From Haliclystus octoradiatus (lineage: Eukaryota > Cnidaria > Staurozoa > Stauromedusae > Haliclystidae), in NCBI GenBank assembly GCA_916610825.1, contig OU744449.1:1-64000 (forward strand): a stretch of 64,000 bases of DNA, read 5' to 3'. Under the pieces are notes generated by a model, which was not told the DNA's origin, searched no databases, and saw only the letters and a program-made list of their open reading frames with translations. Below are positions 55,886 to 64,000 of the stretch, piece after piece; within the stretch, counting starts at the first letter, position 1; every line of letters begins with the position of its first letter. Position numbers and translations under genes: made by a program.

Positions 55886-58800
55886 TTAAAGTACCACACT
55901 CGCAACTAACTCGTTGATTCGTTTGGTTTTCACGATCACGTTTGATTTGGCTGTGGCAATTCTTTCGACCTAATAAACGCAAATGAAAATAACAATTGAT
56001 TTAAACTTAATAAACGCACACACAAATACGGACATACCAATATGTTATGATATTTGCCTAAACCAATCACCCAGCTACAATTTAATTTGTGTTTCGCCTT
56101 CATTGATAACCCCTACACTATTTCCAGAGTGGTTGCTTGGCAAGAGTCAAATAACGCGTAGGGCGTGTATGCTGCTGTGATATATAGCTCATTCCATTAG
56201 TCCATTCCAAAGGGATTACTCATCCACCTGCATCAACATAAATTATACAATTGTCTGGTTGCATGCACTTACAACGTCAGTTAACTCCAACTCAACGGCT
56301 GCCAGTTGACTCTGCAACGGACGCAAAAAGTTCTCTGTGGCTCTGAAATATAACCACAACGAAATAGGCTGTTTGTTTTCACTTTAGTAATTCACTTTCT
56401 AACTATTATACTCACAACCGTTCTTCTTTCAGTGCTGATCCATGACGATCATTTTCTTGCTGCCAGCGGAGCAACTCTTTCCGCATAGAATCCATGTCTT
56501 CCTATTGACGAGTTGAAACATTTTATTAATTAATTCGCTGCATGATACATGATGGTTAATTGCAATGGCGTAGAGTTACCTGAACGTAATCCATGATCTT
56601 TCCTAATGGATGAGTACTACTACATAATATCTGTATGCTTTTCTTCAAACAGTCAATCTGTCATTGGAATAACATAACAATTATCACCAGCCATCAATTC
56701 ATCATTTTTAATTAAGAATGGCAACCTCAGTATATACCTCTTTTTCTTTGATTTGACGTTGTTTTGGATCCAGCCCAACATTTCCAGCTGTTGGCATGAC
56801 AACCTTCACAATAAAAACAATCACGTGACGTATAAAGCTGCAGAGTGACAAGAAAGACAACTAGCTATACCATCCATGTGTTTACGCTGAGGGGTTAATA
56901 GTAAAAACTTCTTGGTAGCAAATGTAGATTTTAGACAGGCCATCAGCCCACACCACAGCCGTACTGTAAAGAATGTTTCATTTAGATGTAAGAGAAGGGC
57001 GTTGACACATTGTTTCTGTTTACCTTGTTTGAATTCCGTTGGAGATGATCGCTGTCTGCTGCTTGCTGCTTGCTCTGCATTAACTTCGTCACCAGGCTAC
57101 CTGCCAATGGGTTGTTTATATATCAATTGAATATCAATAAAATAAAGAAATAGATGATAAATGTAGCAGCTGGTTACCATGCTGTTGTTGTTCACGGTCA
57201 TTCACTGGGTTGCGATTGAAATTGACAAGTGTATCGTTGACGTCATCAATCACTTCGAACGTATCGTCATCGCCGTCATTCAGTAGATGGTCATCAGGAA
57301 CTGCCGATGACGTCATATTCGAAGTGTTGGTCTTTGATGTGTGATCTTGCATCGTATGGCTGTTATTAAAATAGATCTACCATAAATTACAATGCAGTAG
57401 TTGTAAAATAATTTCAACATGCAAACAAATGTCACATCACCTGGCTGGTTTGCTGTCTGCCTCTTTCGGCGTCTTCTTTACCTTGGGTGGGGCGGGCCTT
57501 GCGCTGCTTGGTCTTTTAACTCTGCTTATCAAAGGAAAATAGAAGGATGCAACTACTTTAAACGAATTAACTAGCAGGTGGTTAAGATATGACTACCATT
57601 ACATCGACATTAAAGCACCTTTCTGTGTGTTGGGTAACGTCTGGTTTGTTGGCGGAATCTTTCTCTTCAACGGAAAACAATCAAGATCATGACACTGCAC
57701 TTAATATGGACCCATCCATGTATACATTAACACAGAATGGAAGAAATGTATACCTGCTGATGCCTGGTGCTTCCTTCGTTGACCTTTGGCAGATGACGGT
57801 CGTTGGACAACACGCGTAGGGTTAGAAGCATCATCATTAGCCTTCTCAGGTCCCTGCATGGAGCATCATAACAGTAAAAAATTATTTGTAGTCTACACAG
57901 CGGAGATGCATTGTTCATCAAAGAGAGTAGCCACAAGAGAATCATCATCATCGTTTATTCAATAACAAGCTGGTCAGCCTCTTCAGGCTTTTTCACAGTG
58001 CTGATAAACTATACTCATATACAAAGAGCGAGTACCAGGCTGATTTGAAGGAGTGACAGTGATCAGCTTCGATGTAAATGTTGTTTGGTGCGCGGAGAAG
58101 AAAATACAAAAGAAGAGAATTAGTTTCATGTGCCTATGAAAGCTGATGGAATATCGCTCTGTATCTTACACCAAGCGAACCCGCTTTATCCAACACTTCA
58201 GAGACAGACATTGTCCTCTCTGCTGTTGACAACCTGTAACTATGCAGTCTCTGGACGCGTGTTCTTGCTTACAGTTCCCCCAGACAACAACAGCACAGTA
58301 ATCAGGAAAAGAATGTTATATAAAAGTCTTGAAAGAAATATATCTGATGGCTTTACTAATCATCCAATCTATATGGGATTTGTCTGAGTTGAAGTTTAAA
58401 TGCTTGTCGTTTTTTACGCCGAGATAGGGAAGCACACCTGTTGAATTTATAGGGACGTCGTTTACATTTATATTTCGAACATTCAATCTACAGTACTAAT
58501 TTTCGTTTGGATCGAGTGCACATGACACCAAAAAATGTTTTTCTGGAGTCGAGTAGCCCATGCAAAATAAATAGGAATGGCGACAATAATTTTTTGATTT
58601 GGACTCTTGAGTTATTTAATGTTGAAAGTACCACATTTCAGAAGCAGTGTTCCTTGCCATAGGCCTTGCCGCGTGGCCCTGTGAGGATAGATCACCTCTT
58701 CATGGACGAGATAAAGTTTTCTGAAACAGCTAAGGCCTGGATTATACAGCGCGCTTTTGATCATGCCGTGCTTCCGGGCGCGCTTTCATTTGAAGGCGCA

Positions 58801-61170
58801 CGCTTTTGAAAATGCCTAGTTATACAGCGAGCCGTCCTCAAAAGTTGTGTAAAAACTTCCTGTGAATTACATGATGACGTGTAAGAAAATATTTCACAAG
58901 ACTTTCGATTCGCTTTTCGTGGAATAGATTTATTGTTTCAAAGTGATTTTTATCACAATTCGCCATCAAATAGTTTTGATTTATGATAGTTTTTTAACAT
59001 TGAAATAATTGTTAGGTCCTACTATGGTCTTACAATTATAGTACAGTGGCTTGTATCTATTCTGAAGAGCATGTAACCTAATTGATACAGTTTAGAAGTT
59101 TTCCTCTCCAATTGAGAAGTACAGATGCTCTGAGTAATTTCCCTATTATTATTTGGTGGATTTCGATTATAATTCAAAGAAAATCAATGTTTATTCGTAT
59201 GTCTATTTGCAAAACGGAACTGTATCTAGGCAACGGCCGAGAAAAAGAGGCTAGCCATTTCTTTCTCGACATCAACCCCCGGTTTCTACCAAATATGATG
59301 GGAGGAATCCCAAGAATGTCGAAATGAAAGTTCGCCTTCAAGTGAAGAATGCTCTTCCTATGCGACTTGCGAGCTTTCGATTTGGAGTGCGCCATGCTAA
59401 TGACAGCGAGCTGTGTCTAGTTAGACACGCGAGCCAACTTTCAATTTACTGTAAACGAAAGCGCGCTGTATAATCCAGGCCTAAAATGATTATTTGTTTC
59501 TTTGTCTTCATGATAGGCTAGCAGCTTGTCATGACATACATTACCTTGGTGTCGTCATGAACTGATTGGTTAGTCTCCTCCTTTGGTGCTTCCTTTTGAT
59601 TCCCCTCATCTCCCAAAGGGGATGACCCTTTTACGCGGTCATTTCTTGATGGCGTTTGATATTGTTCTAATTTTGATTTTGAGTGAGGTTGTTCTTCTTC
59701 TTCTCCTTTTGCATTCACCTGTAAACAAACACACTCTGTTGTATGATCCAAGGGTTCTAACTGGTAACTCATCATGTGTACATAATAACCATCATGATGT
59801 ATAACCTTTTGATTTGACAACGCCTCTTTCGCTTGTGCTGCTTCCTTCCGTTTGCTCTTGCTTGTGCTGCTTTCGTTTGCTCTCTCTTTCCCAGAATTCG
59901 GTTTCTCTGAATTTGTCCTAGCAGAAGAAAACAACAAAGAGTACTATAAAAACAAAAATATGGCAGGTAAGAATGTCATAATATCAAAAAAGTTTTTTTT
60001 TTATTGTTTGCAGTTATGACAAATATTAAATAATAATGCCTTGATTAATTGTTAATAGATATATCCATGGCGACAGCATACCAAGATCGCTTTACTGAGT
60101 GTTTTAAATCAATCACATGATTTGAGCGTTACTATGCCATTACTGCACAGTACAAATCTTTCAATCGCAACTCATTATTTATGAAAAGTATGAATCTTCT
60201 TATTTATAAAATGGTAGCCTACATACCTGCTTTTTTTTGAAGGTTTGGTTTTTCCTTCAATGACTTGTTGAACGGCTGCATCAGTGTCAATCTTAAAAAC
60301 CATTCACGAAACAATGACTGCATTGTTAATAAGTTTAGGGGTTAGGCTACTCGTTTTAAATAGGGGGTCCTATTTATTTAGGGAGTGATTCTATTAGTCG
60401 TCAAATATTTTACTCAAAATGTGACCTTTTTCAACTGGTACAGTATATAACAGGAGAGGAAATGATTTAGAATCAATCAGTAGCCTAGCTAACTTAGAGC
60501 CAATCCTAAGAAAAAACTTATGAAAAAGTGTGCACATGGATAAATTCAAGGCCCTGTTTCAGGATTTAGTAGGTCATCTAGTAACACAAATCACAAACGT
60601 ATAAATTCTGTTACACCCAATTTTCAAAATTATTTTCGCATCTGGTACCATGTTACATTTACTACAAATCTACCGCGAGATTTTAAATCAAATGAAATAT
60701 GAAAAAGTTATTGCAACAAAAGTTATTCTATTCTAGGTAGGTGCACACTTCTGTACCCAGCTAGTAAAATAAATTACAAATTAAATTAACTAAAACATGA
60801 ACTACCTGATGATGGTAACAAACCTTCTCAATGCAGATTTTAGCGAGAGACTGCAACAATTCATTGGTTTTCTCTGCTTCGTGTCCTGCAACTATTTTTG
60901 ATGGTCTTGCTGGGATAGCTTGGCCAATGCAAAGACCTATTTAAAACAAACAATCAATCCACATCAACAGTAGCAACAGCAGTTGTTGAAATGCAACCAT
61001 ACATTTGCCTACATTTGAAATAATTATATTCTGGCTGTAGTAGCCTTAGTCAATAAGTTTGTTTGTTTTGATGGATGGATCATACGCTAGTATGTAAGAC
61101 ACAATTCAATGCATCGCTTACCAACGCAATCAATCAATTTCTGCAAAAAGGCAATTTTAGCATCTCTATT
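55886..61170 (-). CDS. TRAF3IP1: TRAF3-interacting protein 1 / IFT54 (5' exons missing)
   Basis: IFT54 is an IFT-B subunit that binds IFT20 and microtubules in ciliary transport. Fifteen exons join in frame: 61,122-61,170; 60,824-60,936; 60,227-60,291; 59,806-59,917; 59,545-59,718; 57,754-57,853; 57,619-57,664; 57,441-57,521; 57,178-57,359; 57,024-57,100; 56,738-56,803; 56,580-56,657; 56,419-56,501; 56,273-56,342; 55,886-55,969, about 459 residues. Landmarks: DAKIAFLQKLID and KIVAGHEAEKTNELLQ of the N-terminal CH-like domain, a Lys/Glu-rich middle, KRPSSARPAPPKVKK, an acidic DDDTFEVIDD, then the C-terminal coiled coil with PLGKIMDYVQ. The first 60-70 residues of the CH-like domain are not found before 64,000, so the first intron is long or runs out of the window. 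All splice sites are GT-AG. Confidence 0.93.
58734..59481. mobile_element. Harbinger-type MITE in a TRAF3IP1 intron
   Basis: 748 bp with ends ggcctggattatacagcgcg and its complement, pairing over about 26 bp with one mismatch, and flanked by taa on both sides (58,731-58,733 and 59,482-59,484). A 3-bp TAA duplication fits PIF/Harbinger. No transposase frame. It lies in the intron between the exons at 59,545 and 57,853. Confidence 0.9.
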
Positions 61171-61710
61171 CTGAAAAGGAAGAACAAACAATGTGTCATA
61201 ATTTATAAGCAGGTGATGATAATTAATGAGTAGCAAATGATACAGTCTTTAAATCAATATGACAAACCCAGAAATGTAGACAGTTACGGTAGGCTATCCA
61301 AAATTGTTTAATAAGGAATTGACCAGAAAACGGTTTATAGGGTTTTAATCCTTTAACAAGTTTTAAAATGTCATTACTCTTTATTACTTTATAATCAACA
61401 ATAACTTTTATCGACTATTTTATATTTTACGTGCCAGGACACTGAATAAATGATGACGGATGAACTATCTCATTTGTCGACAATTTTTTATATTTACAAA
61501 ATGTTTATTAAATATATCGTATCAAGTAATGAGTATTATATGTATCTTGCAATCCTTGTAAATGAAAAATATAACTTTGATTATAGACTTTTTGTGATTA
61601 GACTAGCAAACTAATTAGATGTGTTTTATTGCCTCAGATGACATTCTGTTAATCGTGGGCTCTAATATAAAACTGCTTTCCATTTAGATACAGTCTTCAC
61701 TTTTCAATAT
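61171..61710. other. Probable long TRAF3IP1 intron
   Basis: AT-rich; no exon matching the missing N-terminal residues of IFT54 was found. It probably continues through the LINE and DNA transposon to the right. Confidence 0.5.
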
Positions 61711-62715
61711 ATAGATAGATATTTATTTTGATCAAAATAACAAGGTAAAAATAAAATGCATACAAGTTTTGGGTCAAAATGTAAAAAATGATACATGATC
61801 AGGTCATCCCGTCAGCTCTAGAAGCTCGTTTGTTTGAGAGACCTTATATTTGTAGACAAATTAAAGTGGTATATCAGAAGTGTTTATTTACAACTGAAAT
61901 ATTAACATGCAGAAGTTGAATCTGAATAACTAATAATTAGTACAATTGAAACATTGAATAAAACAGAAGTTGACACGACATGGATATAAGATAGGTAGGC
62001 CTAGAGTACAGCAAGAAAAGATTATTTGATTGTTAGTTGCAAATGTAGCAGTCAGTAATAGTACAAGTGTCATAGTATTTGCTAATTAATGAGCTTTTAA
62101 AATTAATAGAGAATCGATGGGGGGATGTATTCATGTTAAAATCAAATTTGAAATCATTCCATGAATGAGGAAATTTGTATGTCGGGTAGGTTTGTAAACT
62201 GGAGTTTTTTGCGAAAGGCACAGCAAAGATGTTTTCTTTCCTACGATGGAATCGGTGAAAGATGAACATATTTAAAACAGAAGGAGGTGCTTTTGAAACA
62301 ATTACAGAATGGAGTACAGAAAACATTTTTGAAAGATGCAGATCATGAAATTGAAGAATTCTTAGTTTCTTACAAAGAGGCTCAGCGTGAGAGCGTGGTT
62401 TCACATTAACTATTATTCTAATACATTTCTTATGTAGCGTATTAAGATGTTTTGTAGCGGAACTATTTCCCCAAATAGCAATTGCATATTCAAAATGTGG
62501 TTTAACCATTGTATTATAAATTAGTAATTTATGATTTATCGATAGAAATTTTCGTGCACGGATTAAAGAATATATATTTTTGAGGATTTTGCTTCTTACA
62601 TATTTTATATGAGAATTCCAATTTAATTTATTATCAATCATGACACCTAAGAATTTTATTGATTTTGTAGGGCAATCAGAGCCACAACATTGTATTTTAT
62701 GATTTTTAAGATGTA
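61711..62715 (-). mobile_element. LINE 3' end (post-RT region)
   Basis: The frame 62,033-62,700 encodes the region after RT: SIKFLGVMIDNKLNW, a YAIAIWGNSS block (the Y-x-x-x-x-W-G signature of this region) and a C-terminal HSWNDFKFDF segment, ending at 62,033. The 3' untranslated part reaches about 61,711 with a (TATC)-like tail. It belongs to the CR1/Jockey-like set but is not close to the other copies here. Its upstream part is cut by the TA-flanked element; 38 bp at 63,963-64,000 may be the continuation. Confidence 0.85.
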
Positions 62716-63960
62716 GGGGAGAGCGGGGTGAAATGGAACGGGGGTGAATCGGAATACACAACTTCTAAAGACTCAAAAATTACAAAATTGCAGCAGAACA
62801 TTGTTCTTATATAGTCTGAACATTGTGTAAACTTTCATTTCGATACATAAAGTAAATAAAATATTATAAGCCTTTGAAAATTTGTACGCGCGATGCAAGT
62901 CATTCGCTTTTCACATCGCGTTTGATTTTATTTTCATTTCTTCACGCATCAGGTGTTATTGCATACCATTGTGTAGAGAATTTCCGTGTTATGACGTAGG
63001 CAGTTGTCATTTTTGTCTTTTCCAACAAACTTTCTAGTAAATAGTGTTTATGTTGCAAGATTCACGATGGGGTTGAATGGAACACGGCGGGAAACATTTC
63101 AATCACAGTCTGGCTTCACACTGCTTTGCTTTGTTGTTGCTCCGCCTTTGATTTCACACCAAGAAGAAATCATTCAAATTAATCCATTAAATTGGTTCAA
63201 TTGCCTCTTTTCATTAGTAAATAGCCTTGTATTATTTCTATGAACCATTGATCTTTTTGTTGTTTTATTTTCAACGTAAAATTAATGAGTTTGTATTGTC
63301 TTGTTTTGACTTATTATTTCCTTCGTGAATCAGTGTGAATTATAATGTAAACAAAACATTTGCATGAGCGGTTTCTTTGAATTTGACACCTTCGGAAGGA
63401 AAGCGACTTTGTCGAAGGACTGCATGAAATTAAATGTTGTTTTATTCATATTATATTGGTTAAATCTAATTAAAACCAATTTGAATAATTAACCTTACTC
63501 ATATTCTCTCAATTATAACTGAAATTTGAAAAATTATGCTAGTACGGGAAAATGTTATCGTGTTTTACGGAGACGCATTTTTTCGAATGGAAAATAATAA
63601 TCTTATAAATTTATATTTGGAAGTAAGTTTCTTTATCTATCTAATTTATTATTGTTGATATCAATTTTTAAAGGCTCAATAGCTATGGTACTCAATTTAT
63701 TTGAACAAATTCGATGAAATAATGGTAAATTTGTGGTCATTCCGTTTCACCCCACATTTTCGCAATTTCGCGGTTTTGAAAAAATGTCATTCTTCCTTTA
63801 AACATTGTTTCAACTTTGATTTGACAATATTCAGGTATTTTGCATTATAAACTTCAGACAATTTCCTACAAATCGATACCAAAATTGTGAGTTTTGCGTG
63901 AGCCGTTTTGGAGCAATAATTTTTTTAAGAAAATTTGTTCCAATTCACCCCGCTCTCCCC
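62716..63960. mobile_element. TA-flanked inverted-repeat DNA element
   Basis: 1,245 bp with ends ggggagagcggggtgaaatg and the complement of the right end (ggggagagcggggtgaattg), pairing over about 24 bp with one mismatch. It is flanked by ta on each side, as in Tc1/mariner-type insertion. No transposase frame; a 79-codon plus-strand frame at 63,004-63,243 looks accidental. It interrupts a LINE. Confidence 0.88.
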
Positions 63961-64000
63961 TAGCCTACTTCAAAATTTTTTGGTTTTTGATTTCCAAAGA

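Noticed and set aside
57589..57819. Plus-strand frame of 76 codons
   Set aside because: It overlaps two TRAF3IP1 exons on the other strand and is their shadow.
59518..59937. Single 139-codon minus-strand gene
   Set aside because: It is two TRAF3IP1 exons (59,545-59,718 and 59,806-59,917) read through an intron that happens to lack stops.
63004..63243. Plus-strand 79-codon frame as a transposase
   Set aside because: No DDE-type motifs and no length or composition fitting a transposase; probably chance within the element.

Overview
This window is animal (metazoan) nuclear DNA: AT-rich, spliced genes with short introns, vertebrate-type TTAGGG telomere repeats (read here as CCCTAA), and transposon classes typical of marine invertebrates and other animals (Polinton/Maverick, BEL/Pao, CR1/Jockey-like LINEs, Penelope-like, Helitron, several MITEs). 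I cannot name the species from sequence alone. The CCCTAA orientation on the + strand fits a left chromosome arm, with the chromosome end to the left.

Layout. 1-10,647: subtelomere. Three related satellite families (A about 330 bp, B about 338 bp, C about 740 bp) form a higher-order array. Two long telomere-repeat tracts (4,552-6,605 and 9,534-10,647) each follow the same C-block junction. The stretch 1,622-4,551 recurs nearly base for base at 6,604-9,533, an offset of 4,982 bp. 10,648-14,200: mostly non-coding, with a Helitron/PIF1 helicase relic, a diverged repeat pair and a possible two-exon small gene. About 14,200-31,450: one decayed Polinton (virus-like DNA transposon). Read on the minus strand from right to left it has an unknown gene, a packaging ATPase, an integrase, the minor capsid protein, a small basic virion-like protein, the major capsid protein and an adenain-like protease; a type B DNA polymerase relic lies on the plus strand. 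Its minor capsid gene is split twice, by a BEL/Pao retrotransposon (19,091-26,196) and by a LINE (16,924-18,657). 31,480-37,160: a degenerate TCTAGACAG minisatellite broken by LINE fragments, one of which carries a hAT-type MITE with a perfect 8-bp target duplication. 37,160-53,600: gene-poor, with LINE, Penelope-like and Gypsy-integrase relics and nested inverted-repeat elements. 53,636-61,170: two real host genes facing each other, LZTFL1 (BBS17) on + and TRAF3IP1 (IFT54) on -, with stop codons 106 bp apart. 61,711-64,000: a LINE 3' end split by a TA-flanked inverted-repeat DNA transposon.

The two intact genes both act in cilia: LZTFL1 controls BBSome traffic, and IFT54 is part of the IFT-B train. 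Nearly everything else is mobile or satellite DNA, with at least three levels of nesting: MITEs in Polinton or LINE genes, and retrotransposons in the Polinton capsid gene. Translation, splice-frame checks and repeat alignments were done by eye; no database search was run, and percent identities are not computed.
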